DNA of 64,000 nt from Actinomycetota bacterium (GCA_009704505.1 WLEB01000002.1:27344-91343); one strand, 5' to 3'. Shown: positions 29,026 to 40,923, counted from the stretch's first letter. Program-made: numbers and translations. The notes: generated from the sequence alone by a model not told the origin.

Positions 29026-30459
29026 TTATAGATCGTAATACAGTTCGAACTCAGCTGGATGTGGGCGAAGACGCACATAATCTACTTCGTTCTTTCGTTT
29101 CCATTCGATCCATGTTTCGATCAGATCCTTCGTAAAGACACCACCCTTAGTTAAGAAATCGTGATCCTTTTCTAATGAGTTAAGAACAGCATCTAATGAT
29201 CCTGGCACCTGAGGAATAGAGGCTGCCTCTTCTCCTTCGAGTTCATACAGATCTTTATCAACTGGGGCAGGTGGTTCAATTTTATTAACAATTCCATCAA
29301 GACCAGCCATAAGCATTGCTGCAAAGGCCAAATATGGATTTGAAGATGGATCTGGACAACGGAACTCAATGCGCTTTGCCTTTGGACTTGATCCAGTAAT
29401 TGGGATACGGATACAAGCAGAACGGTTGCGAGCTGAGTACACAAGATTTACTGGAGCCTCATAACCAGGAACAAGTCGTCGATATGAGTTAACAGTTGGG
29501 TTGGTAAATGCAAGAAGTGATGGTGCGTGCTTTAAGAGACCACCGATATACCAGCGAGCCATATCGGAAAGATCTCCATATGTTCCTGCTTCATAAAATA
29601 ACGGCTTTCCATCTTTCCAAAGGGACTGGTGAACGTGCATTCCAGAACCGTTATCTCCGAAGAGTGGCTTAGGCATAAACGTTGCTGTCTTTCCACCTTC
29701 CCATGCGGTGTTACGAATGACGTACTTAAACTTCATTACATCATCACCAGCTGAGAGAATATCTGTGAATCGGTAATTGATCTCCATCTGTCCGGCAGTT
29801 CCAACTTCATGGTGTGAACGCTCAACAAGTAGACCTACTTTGCCAAGCTGCATAACCATTTCGTCTCGAAGATCTGCGTATTGATCTGTTGGTGAAACAG
29901 GAAAGTAACCGCCCTTAACGCGAGTGCGATATCCGCGGTTTGGAGTTCCATCAGCATCATGCTCAACTCCTGTGTTCCATGCTCCTTCATATGATTCAAT
30001 CTCATAGACGGCAGTGTTAATGTCTGTCTTAAAGCGAACACTGTCAAAGACATAGAACTCAGCTTCTGGTGCAAAAAATGCAGTGTCAGCAAATCCAAGT
30101 GAGCGCATGTAGTCAACAGCTTTTGCAACTACTCCTCGAGGATCACGGCTATATGGGGTGTTATCTACCGGATTATGAACAGAGAAGATAATGATTAGAG
30201 TCTTCTCTTTACGATAAGGATCCAGGTATGCAGACTCTGGAACCGGTAAAAGTTTCATGTCTGACTCATTGATAGTTTGGAATCCACGAATCGATGACCC
30301 GTCAAACATTAAACCATCTGTAAAGACGGCTTCATCGAAAGATTCAACTGGCACATTAAAGTGGTGTTGAATTCCCGGTAAATCAGTAAAGCGAACATCA
30401 ACAAGTTTGACATTCTCCTTCTTGATGAAGGCAAAAATTTCTGATGCATTCTTAAACAT
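29026..30459 (-). CDS. glnA: Type I glutamine synthetase
   Basis: [63 protein letters not shown]; start MFKNASE with GGGAGAAGC upstream (ORF track starts 39 nt earlier). Confidence 0.96.
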   Translation of the reverse strand: MFKNASEIFAFIKKENVKLVDVRFTDLPGIQHHFNVPVESFDEAVFTDGLMFDGSSIRGFQTINESDMKLLPVPESAYLDPYRKEKTLIIIFSVHNPVDNTPYSRDPRGVVAKAVDYMRSLGFADTAFFAPEAEFYVFDSVRFKTDINTAVYEIESYEGAWNTGVEHDADGTPNRGYRTRVKGGYFPVSPTDQYADLRDEMVMQLGKVGLLVERSHHEVGTAGQMEINYRFTDILSAGDDVMKFKYVIRNTAWEGGKTATFMPKPLFGDNGSGMHVHQSLWKDGKPLFYEAGTYGDLSDMARWYIGGLLKHAPSLLAFTNPTVNSYRRLVPGYEAPVNLVYSARNRSACIRIPITGSSPKAKRIEFRCPDPSSNPYLAFAAMLMAGLDGIVNKIEPPAPVDKDLYELEGEEAASIPQVPGSLDAVLNSLEKDHDFLTKGGVFTKDLIETWIEWKRKNEVDYVRLRPHPAEFELYYDL

Positions 30460-30556
30460 GCTTCTCCCAATTTCACATGTAATGCGCACCCCGCTCAACG
30501 TTGAGTTCTAGGCCCGCTTTTGTAGTCAAACCCTAAGTCCAGATGAGGTCAAAAAC

Positions 30557-30583
30557 ATAACCAGTTTGTTAAATCCGTGTTAC
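30557..30583 (-). promoter_or_regulatory. Candidate GlnR-like phased boxes upstream of glnA
   Basis: Minus strand GTAAC-ACGGAT-TTAAC-AAACTG-GTTAT, 5-mers with 6-nt spacers resembling gTnAC-n6-GaAAC. Confidence 0.35.
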
Positions 30584-30614
30584 TTCTCCCAGTGACGGAG
30601 GTTATCCTTGCCAC

Positions 30615-30986
30615 ATGAGATATGAAGCTGTGCGTGTGAGCCTTGGCCGTCGATTTGCTGCCTTGATGCTGGATTGGCTTTCATGCTATTTCATTGTCAC
30701 GGCTGTATCGGGCGGAATTGGCGCTGCAGTACCCAATCGCCCCTTTTACGTTTTGGGCCTTTTCTTCACTCAGATTTTCATGCTCTCTTGGCTTCAGGGC
30801 GCATCTCTAGGGCATCGAATTTTTGGAATAAGAATTGTTCGCTATGTCGATGGTGGTCCTATAAATGCCCGGCAAGCGTTTATTCGTAGCGCTCTATTGG
30901 TAACAATAGTTTTTGCGATTACCTTTGATGAAGAGGGAAGAGGCCTTCATGAAAGATTTAGCAAAACAATACTGATTCGAAATTAA
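30615..30986 (+). CDS. RDD-family membrane protein
   Basis: LGRRFAALMLDWLSCYFIV, GASLGHRIFGIRIVRYVDGGP, FIRSALL. Confidence 0.85.
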   Translation: MRYEAVRVSLGRRFAALMLDWLSCYFIVTAVSGGIGAAVPNRPFYVLGLFFTQIFMLSWLQGASLGHRIFGIRIVRYVDGGPINARQAFIRSALLVTIVFAITFDEEGRGLHERFSKTILIRN

Positions 30987-31657
30987 CGAATCTTTCCACC
31001 ACGAGTAGGCATTGGTCCTTTAGGAATTGGCATGGACATTCCACCAACAGCCTTGAGGCGCGCACGAACTTCGCGCATCTGGTGAGCTGTTAACTTCTTA
31101 GGAAGTCGGCGCATTTCTTTTTGTAGCTTCCTAATTGGCACTCGATTGTCTTCATTACCAATCAAAATCTCTATTACTGGAACTCCAGGTGCAAAGCGCT
31201 CTGCTTTCTTTCGCTCATCACTCATCATCTGCTTTACAGAGTCACTACCTTCACCCGAGATAACAATTCCCGCGCGACCAACACTTCGATGCACCATGTC
31301 CTGATTGCGTGATACAGCTACCGCTGGAGTTGTAGTCCATCCCTTACGTATGGCCATGAGAACGCTTGCGCCTGCTCCCATTTGACCTTCAATAGAAACG
31401 TATGCGGCGCTACCTGCTTGCCGAGTGAAAAGAAGCATCGCGGCCAAGAGTGCAATAGGAAGGAAAACAAAACCAAGATAGACAGGCTGACCGATTGCAA
31501 TTCCGATTCCGATTCCGATAGCCCATGTCATTAGAAACGTTGCGATCAGGGCAATTGAAATCCATGGCTTCACTTGTTTGGTTACGGCGTAGGCATCACG
31601 GAAAGCTTGAAAACGAGGTGTCTTGATTTTCTTTTCTTTAGATTTTCTCTTGAACAT
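30983..31657 (-). CDS. DUF4191-like membrane protein
   Basis: Two TM; SAAYVSIEGQMGAGASVLMAIRKGWTTTPAVAVSRNQDMVHRSVGRAGIVI characteristic actinobacterial protein near lipA. Confidence 0.8.
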   Translation of the reverse strand: MFKRKSKEKKIKTPRFQAFRDAYAVTKQVKPWISIALIATFLMTWAIGIGIGIAIGQPVYLGFVFLPIALLAAMLLFTRQAGSAAYVSIEGQMGAGASVLMAIRKGWTTTPAVAVSRNQDMVHRSVGRAGIVISGEGSDSVKQMMSDERKKAERFAPGVPVIEILIGNEDNRVPIRKLQKEMRRLPKKLTAHQMREVRARLKAVGGMSMPIPKGPMPTRGGKIR

Positions 31658-31661
31658 AGAT

Positions 31662-32360
31662 TTAGTTTAGTGGAGCCGGCGCGGTTCCACCAAGACGAGC
31701 AGGTGCCCAACGCTGTCCGGCATGGTTATCGGGGTAGGACTGCTGAACTTCATGGAGTAGATCGAGCATAACTTTGCGTAAGTGGAGTTGGGACTGTTCT
31801 ACGTTTGCAGCTGGAGGATAGGAAATTGGATCACCGCATACAACTGAAATAGGGAAGTGGTTTCTTTTGAAGTTGGGCTTAAGACCCTTGGTGATAACTC
31901 TTTGGCTTCCCCAGATGATAGTTGGAATTACGGGAGCCCCGGATTCAATTGCAAGGCGAATGGTTCCAGATTTAATTTCTTTTATTTCAAAACTAACTGA
32001 GATTGTTGCCTCAGGAAAAATACCAATAATCTCTCCAGATTTAAGGGCTTTTAATGCAACTTCAAAAGAAGGTCCGCCATTGCTTCGATCAACATTAATG
32101 TGGTGCATACCTCGCATCAATGGGCCTGCAATTTTGTGATTAAAGATTTCCTTCTTTGCCATAAAGCGAACATAACGTTTGGTTGGCAGGGCGGCTGTTC
32201 CTGCTATTGCAAAATCTAAATATCCAACGTGGTTGATGGCTAGTATCGCACCACCTTTGTGCGGAATATGTTCTTGGCCTTGAAAATTAAATCGCAATCC
32301 AAGATATCTCCAAAAACCCTTTACAAGCAAAATAACCGGTGGGTAAACCAAATCAGCCAC
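31662..32360 (-). CDS. 1-acyl-sn-glycerol-3-phosphate acyltransferase (PlsC family)
   Basis: [53 protein letters not shown] start at 32360 gives an 8-bp overlap with lipA instead of the 71-bp overlap of the ORF track. Confidence 0.85.
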   Translation of the reverse strand: MADLVYPPVILLVKGFWRYLGLRFNFQGQEHIPHKGGAILAINHVGYLDFAIAGTAALPTKRYVRFMAKKEIFNHKIAGPLMRGMHHINVDRSNGGPSFEVALKALKSGEIIGIFPEATISVSFEIKEIKSGTIRLAIESGAPVIPTIIWGSQRVITKGLKPNFKRNHFPISVVCGDPISYPPAANVEQSQLHLRKVMLDLLHEVQQSYPDNHAGQRWAPARLGGTAPAPLN

Positions 32361-33291
32361 GAATTGCCTTTTTTTCCATCGCTTGTTTGTATAAACGGCC
32401 GGCTCTGTAACTGGAACGAACAAGCGGACCGCTCATGACACCAAGGAATCCGATCTCTTCTGCTTCTTGTGCCAACTCAACAAACTCTTCTGGCTTTACC
32501 CAACGCTCAACCGGGTGATGTGTTTGTGTAGGACGTAGGTATTGCGTGATCGTAATTAGGTCACACCCGGCATTGTGTAGATCACGTAGAGCCTGTGAAA
32601 TCTCTTCTCTGGTCTCACCTAACCCCAAGATCAAGTTCGATTTTGTAATCAGACCAAAATCTTGGGCCATGCCGATAACTTTGAGAGATTTTTCATAAGT
32701 GAAAGCTGGGCGAATCTGTTTGAAGATACGGGGGACTGTTTCTAAGTTATGAGCAAATACTTCAGGCTGTGTTTCAAAGATTGGATTGAGAAGCAAAGGA
32801 TTGGCATTGAAGTCTGGGGCCAGCATTTCAACTCCAGTACCCGGGTTTAGTTGATGAACCATTCGAATTGTTTCGGCGTAAAGCCATGAGCCTTCATCTT
32901 CTAAATCATCACGGGTAACACCAGTAATTGTGGCGTAGCGAAGTTGCATAGAACGCACAGACTCTGCGACTTTGCGAGGTTCTTCTCGATCGATTGGAAG
33001 TGGTTTTCCTGTATCAATGTTGCAAAAATCGCAGCGACGAGTACATCTGTCTCCGCCAATAAGAAAAGTTGCTTCCTTGTCTTCCCAACATTCAAATATG
33101 TTTGGACAGGCGGCTTCTTGGCAGACTGTATGAAGGCCTTCACTTTTAACTAATGCACGAAGTCGTGTGTACTCCGGGCCCATGTTTGCACGAGTCTTAA
33201 TCCATTCAGGCTTTCGCTCGATAGGCGTTTGGGCATTTCGTGCTTCGATTCGAATTAGTTTGCGACCTTCTGGCGCCATTGTCATAGACAC
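32353..33291 (-). CDS. lipA: Lipoyl synthase
   Basis: [57 protein letters not shown]. Confidence 0.97.
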   Translation of the reverse strand: MSMTMAPEGRKLIRIEARNAQTPIERKPEWIKTRANMGPEYTRLRALVKSEGLHTVCQEAACPNIFECWEDKEATFLIGGDRCTRRCDFCNIDTGKPLPIDREEPRKVAESVRSMQLRYATITGVTRDDLEDEGSWLYAETIRMVHQLNPGTGVEMLAPDFNANPLLLNPIFETQPEVFAHNLETVPRIFKQIRPAFTYEKSLKVIGMAQDFGLITKSNLILGLGETREEISQALRDLHNAGCDLITITQYLRPTQTHHPVERWVKPEEFVELAQEAEEIGFLGVMSGPLVRSSYRAGRLYKQAMEKKAIRG

Positions 33292-33938
33292 ACCTTACGC
33301 AAAGAATTCAAAATATGCGCCTCAACACTATTTGATATCTCATCAACTGAGATCTCGCGCTGTAACTCTCTTTGTAAAGATGTCACTTGTGCATCTCTAA
33401 TTCCACAAGCCACAATCTTGTCATAGGCTTTCAAATCTGGATTTACGTTAAGTGCAAATCCATGCATCGTTACCCCTTTTGCAACTCTTACTCCTATAGC
33501 TGCGATTTTTCTATCACCTTGTGAGCCAATAACCCATACACCAGATCGTCCTTCAACACGCACGGCCTTGATTCCAAGTTCGACGCAAACATTAATAAGC
33601 GCACTTTCAATTTCGCGCACAAAACCGACAACTTCGGTTGGCTCTGAAAGTTTGATGATGGGATAACCAACCAATTGACCAGGACCATGCCAAGTAATTC
33701 GTCCGCCACGATCAACATCAATGACATCAGTTCCGTCTACAGGGCGCTCGAACTCTTCTGTTCGACGGCCAGCTGTATAAACCGAAGGGTGCTCAAGAAG
33801 TACAAGGGTGTTTTCCTGAACTCCATTGGCCACATCGGCATGTATGGCCCTTTGTAACTGCCAAGCTTGTTGGTATTCCATGGTTTTATAACGAGAGACA
33901 GAAATTACTTTCTCTACATCAGTTACAAGGTTGGGCAC
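33282..33938 (-). CDS. lipB: Octanoyltransferase
   Basis: [53 protein letters not shown] start with TAGGAT 6 nt upstream. Confidence 0.95.
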   Translation of the reverse strand: MPNLVTDVEKVISVSRYKTMEYQQAWQLQRAIHADVANGVQENTLVLLEHPSVYTAGRRTEEFERPVDGTDVIDVDRGGRITWHGPGQLVGYPIIKLSEPTEVVGFVREIESALINVCVELGIKAVRVEGRSGVWVIGSQGDRKIAAIGVRVAKGVTMHGFALNVNPDLKAYDKIVACGIRDAQVTSLQRELQREISVDEISNSVEAHILNSLRKVCL

Positions 33939-34020
33939 CCTCTAATCCTAAAGGTAGGCTTGCCCCATGCCCAATCGGGCCGCGCGCCAAGACAGTAAAA
34001 CCAGGAAGGTCCTCTAAATC

Positions 34021-36168
34021 GTGAGCACTACAAAGAAAAGCCGCCGTCCCCTTGTCTATGCATTAATCGTTATTTTTGTGTGGTTTGGAACAAGCGGTGT
34101 TATGGGACCTTTGTTTGGCAAGTTGTCAACTGTTCAAGAAAATGACAACTCAGCGTTTCTGCCTGATAGCGCTGAATCTACTCAAGCTTCAAAGATCATT
34201 GCGCAGTTTAATGATTCAGAGAATCAGAGCCTTCCAACGCTTGTTCTATACCGAGGCGAAATTGACGCAGAAAAAATCACAGGATTGAACATTCATCTCG
34301 CTCAACTTGCATCAAAAAACATTGGTGACAGCGATGTCCCAATCTCTGCATATTTAAATCCTGGAGAGCAAATCTTTGCCTTTCCTTCTCAAGATGGGAA
34401 GGCTTTACTTGTCAACCTTCCATTTAACGCAGATGTTGCCTCAGATTTGCTACCAAATAACAAGCCTGTACTACCAGAGTTAATCGAGACATTGCGTGAA
34501 GATGCATCTGAGTATGCAAACTCGAATGGTTTGATTTCTAACGTAACCGGTATTGGCGCAATCTTGGGAGATCTCTTTGGAGCATTCGAAGGGATTGACT
34601 CATCGCTTCTGTTCACAACGTTAATTGTGGTTGCGCTGATTCTGATTGTTGTTTATCGATCTCCAGTGCTTTGGATTCTTCCTCTCTTTTCAGCAGTAAT
34701 TGCACTCTCAACTGCCGGAGGATTAATTTATCTTCTGACAAAAAATGATGTCATTGATCTCAATGGTCAATCTCAAGGAATTCTCTCTGTTCTAGTTCTG
34801 GGCGCGGCAACAGATTATGCGCTGCTATTAATTGCTAGATACCGTGAAGAGCTTCACCATTTTGACACTCCATTTAGTGCGATGAAGGCAGCTTTAAAAG
34901 GAGTTGTAGAACCCATCGTTGCATCTGGTGCAACAACTACAACAGCATTAATGGTCCTACTTCTGAGTGATCTTTCTGGAAACAGAGGTTTAGGCCCAGT
35001 TGGTGCAATCGGAATTATCTGTTCGGTCATAACAATTTTAACTTTACTGCCCGCTCTTCTTGTTGCCTTTGGTCGCTGGGTTTTCTGGCCACGCATTCCA
35101 CGCCATGATGATGTGAACTCTCAACTAGATGGTTCGTGGGCAAAAGTGGGAGCAGCAGTTGAAAAGCGCCCCCGCAAACTTTGGATTGGTACTGCAATTG
35201 GATTGACGATTTTGGCAGGATTTTCAACAACTTTAAATGCCAGAGGACTTTCTACGGCAGATGCATTTACTCAACGACCAGATTCTGTTGTTGGCTTAGA
35301 GTTTTTAGGCCAGCATTTTCCTGGTGGATCAGGACAACCAACAGAGGTTGTCGTAAAACAAGAACTGATTGCTCCAATTTCAGCGGCGTTGATGCAAGTT
35401 GATGGCGTTGCATCTGTAGAACCATTACGTAGCGCACCTGCAATTCCAGGTCAGCCTCCAGCTGAGATAAAAATTGTTGATGGTAGGGCGGTACTGAATG
35501 CTACGCTTTCTTTAAATCCTGACAGCGTTGAAGCTCGAGATGTAATCCCCAAAATACGAGATGCAGTTCATGCAATCGATCCTGAAATTTTAGTTGGCGG
35601 GTCAACTGCTGTCGCCTTTGATACAGATGTTGCTGCAAACCACGATAATCGGACGATCATTCCAATTGTATTGATCCTGATCACGATAATTTTGGGTCTC
35701 CTGTTGCGAAGCATCCTTGCCGCCGGTCTTTTACTTGGAACAGTGGTCCTGTCTTACTTTGCAACACTTGGTGCTTGCCAATTGGTCTTTGAGCACATAT
35801 TTGGTTTCAAGGGTGCAGATGTTTCATTCCCACTCTTTGCATTCATCTTCCTAGTTGCACTTGGTATTGATTACAACATCTTCTTAATGACAAGAGTGCG
35901 AGAAGAAAGTGCGAGAATTGGAACTAGAGCCGGTGTTATTAAGGGATTGACAGTTACAGGTGGAGTTATCACCTCCGCTGGAATTGTTCTAGCAGCAACT
36001 TTTGGCGTTCTTGGAGTCTTGCCGCTTGTGTTCTTGGCACAACTAGGATTTGCAGTTGCTTTTGGTGTTTTGCTAGACACAATGATTGTTCGAACAATTC
36101 TGGTTCCAGCTTTGGTTCACGATATTGGTGGAAAAGTATGGTGGCCTTCTAAATTGCAGAGTAAGTAA
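34021..36168 (+). CDS. MMPL/RND-family transporter
   Basis: 715 aa, two 5-6 TM clusters; LGAATDYALLLIARYREEL and LVALGIDYNIFLMTRVREE. Confidence 0.93.
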   Translation: MSTTKKSRRPLVYALIVIFVWFGTSGVMGPLFGKLSTVQENDNSAFLPDSAESTQASKIIAQFNDSENQSLPTLVLYRGEIDAEKITGLNIHLAQLASKNIGDSDVPISAYLNPGEQIFAFPSQDGKALLVNLPFNADVASDLLPNNKPVLPELIETLREDASEYANSNGLISNVTGIGAILGDLFGAFEGIDSSLLFTTLIVVALILIVVYRSPVLWILPLFSAVIALSTAGGLIYLLTKNDVIDLNGQSQGILSVLVLGAATDYALLLIARYREELHHFDTPFSAMKAALKGVVEPIVASGATTTTALMVLLLSDLSGNRGLGPVGAIGIICSVITILTLLPALLVAFGRWVFWPRIPRHDDVNSQLDGSWAKVGAAVEKRPRKLWIGTAIGLTILAGFSTTLNARGLSTADAFTQRPDSVVGLEFLGQHFPGGSGQPTEVVVKQELIAPISAALMQVDGVASVEPLRSAPAIPGQPPAEIKIVDGRAVLNATLSLNPDSVEARDVIPKIRDAVHAIDPEILVGGSTAVAFDTDVAANHDNRTIIPIVLILITIILGLLLRSILAAGLLLGTVVLSYFATLGACQLVFEHIFGFKGADVSFPLFAFIFLVALGIDYNIFLMTRVREESARIGTRAGVIKGLTVTGGVITSAGIVLAATFGVLGVLPLVFLAQLGFAVAFGVLLDTMIVRTILVPALVHDIGGKVWWPSKLQSK

Positions 36169-36177
36169 CCAGTAGCA

Positions 36178-37194
36178 ATGGCACTTAAAGTCGGAATCGC
36201 TGGATACGGCTTAGCGGGTCGGTATTTCCATGCTCCTTTGCTAAAGGGTTGTGGTTTTGAAGTTACAGGTGTCCATACAACAAATAAGGAACGTTCCGCC
36301 CATGCACTTTTAGATTTTCCTAATACAAAGGTTTTGAGTTCGATTTCTGAGTTAGTCGAGCTTAATCTTGATCTTTTAGTTGTTGCCTCTGCCAATCTAG
36401 TTCACGCGGAGCATGCAATTGCTGGCATCAATAAAGGGATTCCAGTTGTAATCGATAAACCAATGGGAAGAACTGCTGCAGAGGTGCAGCAAATTATTTC
36501 TGCCGCGCAATCCAAGAATGTCGCAGTAACAACCTTTTTTAATAGGCGCTGGGATAGTGATGCTTTAACGATCAAGAAAGTTCTAGAAAGCAAAGTTTTA
36601 GGTGAAGTTCATCGCCTTGATTCACGTTTTGAAAGATTTAGACCTGAGCTCAATTTAGATTCTTGGCGTGAAAGCATGAGCGCTGAACAAGGCGGAGGAC
36701 AGCTACTCGATCTACAACCACATTTGATCTCTACGGCTATCGATTGGTTTGGTCCAGCTAGTTTAGTTACGGCGTCAGTTCGCTCATTAAGGTCAGGGGC
36801 AGATGATGACTCTGTCTTAGTTTTTCACCATAAATCTGGTGTTAATTCCTATCTTTCGGCTAGCGCATTAGTTGGTGCACCAGGTCCGCGCATTCGCATA
36901 TTAGGAACTAAGGGCGCACTTGTCATTAATGATTTAGATCCACAAGAGGCGCTTTTGCGTGATGGAAAATACCCTAAAAATGGAACTTGGGAATTACCAA
37001 CAACTTCTGAGGCGTTTATTCACCGTGGTGATGAGATAGAAAAAATTGAATCAGTTCCAGGTAACTATGGTCATTTTTATAAGCAAGTTGAGCAAGCAAT
37101 TGTTAATGGGGCGCCATGGCCTGTTTCTACATCTGACGCGCTACTCGTATCGCAATTAATCGATCAAGCAAGAGAGATCGGGGAACGTGTATAA
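36178..37194 (+). CDS. Gfo/Idh/MocA-family oxidoreductase
   Basis: KVGIAGYGLAGRYFHAPLLKGCGFEVTGV, VVIDKPMGRTAAEVQ. Confidence 0.9.
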   Translation: MALKVGIAGYGLAGRYFHAPLLKGCGFEVTGVHTTNKERSAHALLDFPNTKVLSSISELVELNLDLLVVASANLVHAEHAIAGINKGIPVVIDKPMGRTAAEVQQIISAAQSKNVAVTTFFNRRWDSDALTIKKVLESKVLGEVHRLDSRFERFRPELNLDSWRESMSAEQGGGQLLDLQPHLISTAIDWFGPASLVTASVRSLRSGADDDSVLVFHHKSGVNSYLSASALVGAPGPRIRILGTKGALVINDLDPQEALLRDGKYPKNGTWELPTTSEAFIHRGDEIEKIESVPGNYGHFYKQVEQAIVNGAPWPVSTSDALLVSQLIDQAREIGERV

Positions 37195-38350
37195 ACAGCC
37201 AGATGTCCTTGTAATTGGTGCGGGACTTGCTGGCCTCAATGCGGCAATTCACTTGCAATCTCGTGGGGCAATTGTTCGCGTTGTGGAGTCATCAGATCGC
37301 CCAGGCGGGCGTGTTGCAAGTGATGTGATTGATGGCTTCATATGCGATCGTGGATTTCAATTAATAAATGCTAATTATCCCGCATTGAAAGAGTTGAAAG
37401 TTATAGAAGAGATAGATTTCTTGATTGCACCACGTGTAATTGAAGTAGCCATAGATACTGGCCGTCATTTGATTGGTGATCCTCGAAAAGCCCTCCTCTC
37501 GGCATTTGATTCATCTTTGGGATCCCTCTTTGAAAAATTCTCACTTCTAACTTTCATTTTTGGACCAACTGCCAAAAATGAGCCTCTCTCAGATGCCCTT
37601 ATTCGATGTGGCTTAACGTATGAAAGGGTTCTACGTCCCTTCTTGCAGGGTGTTTTCCTGACTGATCCGAAGAACGTAGATGCCATGTATGGGCAGCAAA
37701 TACTTAGAAGTTTTGTCTCAGGCTCAATCGGAATACCAAAAAATGGCGTAGGACAACTTTCTTACGCTTTAGCAAAGCGAGTATCGAATATTTCATATAA
37801 CGTTCAAGTAGATCGCATTGCTGATGAAAAGGTGTATACATCAGAGGGAGTTCTTACTGCAGACAAGATTGTTGTTGCAACAGATGCGACCACGGCCGCG
37901 CAGCTTTTGGGTAATGGTCAAGTTCCAAAAATGGCGGGCTGCATCACTTGGTATCACGCAGTTGAAGAAAATCCATCCGGTACTGGTCGATTAGTTGTGG
38001 ATGGCCTCAATAGAGGACCGGTGATTAACTCTGTTGTTATCTCCGATATCTCCAAAAACTATGCGCCAAGTGGTTCACATTTAGTGTCAACAACTACTGG
38101 ATTAAACATCACTGAGTCGGATGTTCGCAGACATTTAGCGCTTATCTGGTCTGTGCCAACACACAATTGGCAGTTAATTGCTAAGTATGAGATTCCTACC
38201 GCACTACCGATTCAAAGCCCTGATCAAGGTTTATCGCAAGAGCTTAGATTTAATGATCAAATCTATGTTGTGGGAGATCACAAGATGGTTCCATCCCAGC
38301 AAGGCGCCCTATTTTCTGGTCGACTTGTTAGTGACTTAATCTTTAACTAA
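37187..38350 (+). CDS. FAD-dependent amine oxidase/protoporphyrinogen oxidase-like oxidoreductase
   Basis: DVLVIGAGLAGLNAAIHLQSRGAIVRVVESSDRPGGRVASD; C-terminal YVVGDHKMVPSQQGALFSGRL. Confidence 0.85.
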   Translation: MYKQPDVLVIGAGLAGLNAAIHLQSRGAIVRVVESSDRPGGRVASDVIDGFICDRGFQLINANYPALKELKVIEEIDFLIAPRVIEVAIDTGRHLIGDPRKALLSAFDSSLGSLFEKFSLLTFIFGPTAKNEPLSDALIRCGLTYERVLRPFLQGVFLTDPKNVDAMYGQQILRSFVSGSIGIPKNGVGQLSYALAKRVSNISYNVQVDRIADEKVYTSEGVLTADKIVVATDATTAAQLLGNGQVPKMAGCITWYHAVEENPSGTGRLVVDGLNRGPVINSVVISDISKNYAPSGSHLVSTTTGLNITESDVRRHLALIWSVPTHNWQLIAKYEIPTALPIQSPDQGLSQELRFNDQIYVVGDHKMVPSQQGALFSGRLVSDLIFN

Positions 38351-39232
38351 TTCAACCAAAGCTTCAGAGATGTGTGGATAGTCCCACACGAATCCTGCTT
38401 CTTGAAGTGCCTGAGGTATGACTTTTTTTGAACCTAATACCTCTGAAGAAAATCCGCCTAGAGCAATTTTTAATGCGAACGCCGGAGCTGGAAACAATGC
38501 AGGACGATGCATGGCGCGAGCTAAAGCAGAAGTAAATTCTTGATTTGTAACTGGATTTGGAGTTGTCAGATTAATCGGACCGGAGATTGGATTTTCAAGA
38601 GCAAAAACTATAGCTCTAATCTGATCATGCAATGTAATCCATGACCACCACTGCTTTCCACTTCCTAGTTTTCCACCTAGACCAAAACGAAACAGAGGAA
38701 GCATTTTTCCAAGCGCACCGCCCGTAGGATCTAGAACCAAACCGGTGCGTAGTTTTACTGTTCGCACGTCGCCAGATAAATCTGCTGCCGCTTCCCACTC
38801 TCGACAGACAGTAGCTAGGAAATCATCTCCAAATCGATCATTTTCAACCACGGCGCGATTTCCACTTTCGCCATACCACCCAATAGCCGATGCTGAGATG
38901 AATACTTGTGGCTTAAGTTCTGCAACTGCAGCGGCGATTGCAGTTGTACCCAAAAGTCGTGAGTTCAAAATCTCTGATTTATATTTTTTGTTCCAGCGCT
39001 TATCGCCAACTCCTACACCCGCTAAGTGAATTACTGCATCGACACCATTGAGTGGTTCTAAATCAACGAATCCTGTTTGCGGATCCCACTGAACTTCATC
39101 GGAAGAAATAGGAGAGCGACGAACTAAACGTTGAACTAAATGACCTTGTGACTTTAAGTGTCCAACCAAGGCGCTACCAATTAATCCTGAGGCACCAGTT
39201 ACTGCAATTCGCTGCGCGGTGAACTTACCCAT
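38336..39232 (-). CDS. TIGR01777-type NAD-dependent epimerase/SulA-like protein
   Basis: RIAVTGASGLIGSALVGHLKSQGHLVQRLVR, SASAIGWYGESG, NLTTPNPVTNQEF. Confidence 0.9.
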   Translation of the reverse strand: MGKFTAQRIAVTGASGLIGSALVGHLKSQGHLVQRLVRRSPISSDEVQWDPQTGFVDLEPLNGVDAVIHLAGVGVGDKRWNKKYKSEILNSRLLGTTAIAAAVAELKPQVFISASAIGWYGESGNRAVVENDRFGDDFLATVCREWEAAADLSGDVRTVKLRTGLVLDPTGGALGKMLPLFRFGLGGKLGSGKQWWSWITLHDQIRAIVFALENPISGPINLTTPNPVTNQEFTSALARAMHRPALFPAPAFALKIALGGFSSEVLGSKKVIPQALQEAGFVWDYPHISEALVELVKD

Positions 39233-39233
39233 G

Positions 39234-40907
39234 TTAGAGACCTAGATCAGATTCAAATGCGCCACCTTCTAGACGCTCTTTGAGAGTAACTAGGAATCGA
39301 GCTGCATCTGCGCCATCGACCACTCGGTGATCGTAAGAAAGTGCCAGATATACCATTGATCTAATTGCAATACTTTCTCCACCATCATCACCCTTAACAA
39401 CCATTGGACGTTTTACAACTGCGCCAAGTCCAAGAATTGCAACTTGAGGTTGACTAATAATTGGAGTATCAAAAAGTGCGCCGCGACTTCCAGTATTGGT
39501 AAGTGTGAAAGTTCCACCACCTAATTCATCTGGTGTTACTTTGTTATCTCGAGTGCGCGCGGCAAGGTCTGCAATCTTTCTAGCTACTGCTCCCATGTTG
39601 AGATCGCCGGCATTTGCAATAACCGGAACCAACAGACCACGCTCTGTATCAACGGCAATTCCAAGATGCTCAGCCCCATGGTAGGTGATTTGGTCTCCTT
39701 CAACAGAAGAGTTCAAAACTGGATGCTGTTTTAACGCTTCACAAACAGCCACAGAAAAGAATGGAAGGTATGACAATTTCACACCCTCGCGGTTTTCAAA
39801 ACTGGCCTTTGCGCGATCTCGCAATCTTGAAATCTTTGTGACATCTACTTCTACAACGGTAGTTAACTGAGCACTCACCTGAAGAGACTCAACCATGCGT
39901 GCGGCAATAACCTTACGAAGACGAGACATTGTGACCGTTGTTCCACGAAGTGGTGAGACGGCAACTGCTGATGTTCGGGGAGCAGATGCAGCAGAAGTTA
40001 CTGCAGGTGCGCTAGCTGTACTAGTTGCAGTGGCAGTAGTTAATGGACGAGCTGCCTCTACGTCTTCACGGCGAATTCGCCCTCCGATGCCAGTACCTTT
40101 AACGGTAGAGAGATTGACACCTAAATCGGTTGCTAGTTTGCGAACTAGGGGAGTTACGTAAGCATCTTGAGGTTGAGCAACTGCCACTGCGACAGGAGCC
40201 GCTGCTACAACTGGAGCAGCCACAACTGGTGGTGTTACGACCGGTGCTGTTACAACTGGAGCAACAGGCGGTGAAGCAACAACGGGTGCAGAAGGTGCGA
40301 CAACTGCTCCGGCAGATCCAATTAAACCTAATCTTGCTCCGACAGGAACAGTTGTATCCACTGCTACATCAATAGCCAATAAAGTTCCGGCCACAGGTGA
40401 AGGTATCTCTGTATCTACCTTGTCTGTTGAAACTTCAAGCAATGCCTCATCAGCAGCTACTGAATCGCCAATGTTTTTTAACCAGCGAGTTACTGTTCCT
40501 TCACTAACGCTTTCTCCGAGTGCAGGCATGGAAATTACTGTGCCTGTCGAATTTGTTGTTGGTGCTGGTGACGCTGGTGCAACGGGAGCGGCAACAACGG
40601 GCGCAGCAACGGCAGGTGCAACTGGGGCAGCAACCGGAGCTGCAACGGCAGGTGCTGATGTGACTGCGGCTCCATCGGCGATCACTGCAAGCTCTGCGCC
40701 AACAGCAACTGTTTGGTCTACCTGAACAATAATTTTTTGGAGTGTTCCAGATACTGGAGAAGGAATTTCGGTATCGACTTTATCCGTAGAAACTTCTAGA
40801 AGCGGTTCATCCACATTGACGTGATCGCCTTCAGCTTTTAACCAACGAGTTACTGTTCCCTCGCTAACACTTTCGCCAAGTGCTGGCATCGTTACAGAAA
40901 ATGTCAT
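39234..40907 (-). CDS. sucB: 2-oxo acid dehydrogenase E2 (dihydrolipoamide acyl/succinyltransferase), two lipoyl domains
   Basis: Two copies of [18 protein letters not shown]...[21 protein letters not shown]3-binding [12 protein letters not shown]; catalytic [18 protein letters not shown]. Confidence 0.93.
   Translation of the reverse strand: MTFSVTMPALGESVSEGTVTRWLKAEGDHVNVDEPLLEVSTDKVDTEIPSPVSGTLQKIIVQVDQTVAVGAELAVIADGAAVTSAPAVAAPVAAPVAPAVAAPVVAAPVAPASPAPTTNSTGTVISMPALGESVSEGTVTRWLKNIGDSVAADEALLEVSTDKVDTEIPSPVAGTLLAIDVAVDTTVPVGARLGLIGSAGAVVAPSAPVVASPPVAPVVTAPVVTPPVVAAPVVAAAPVAVAVAQPQDAYVTPLVRKLATDLGVNLSTVKGTGIGGRIRREDVEAARPLTTATATSTASAPAVTSAASAPRTSAVAVSPLRGTTVTMSRLRKVIAARMVESLQVSAQLTTVVEVDVTKISRLRDRAKASFENREGVKLSYLPFFSVAVCEALKQHPVLNSSVEGDQITYHGAEHLGIAVDTERGLLVPVIANAGDLNMGAVARKIADLAARTRDNKVTPDELGGGTFTLTNTGSRGALFDTPIISQPQVAILGLGAVVKRPMVVKGDDGGESIAIRSMVYLALSYDHRVVDGADAARFLVTLKERLEGGAFESDLGL
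40555..40680 (-). repeat. Low-complexity Ala/Val/Pro/Thr linker repeats within E2 (between lipoyl domains)
   Basis: Degenerate gcaac(a/g)gg(c/g)gc units encoding [22 protein letters not shown]. Confidence 0.75.
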
Positions 40908-40923
40908 TATCTTCTCCTAGTGG

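Noticed and set aside
40180-40680. Short degenerate repeats that could look like a tandem array or CRISPR
   Set aside because: In frame with sucB and encode the expected flexible linkers between lipoyl and E3-binding domains; no spacers.
39895-40725. Plus-strand ORFs opposite sucB (88, 81 and 101 aa) rich in Ala/Gly/Thr or Leu/Gln
   Set aside because: Produced by the repetitive Ala/Val/Pro linker coding sequence of E2; not genes.
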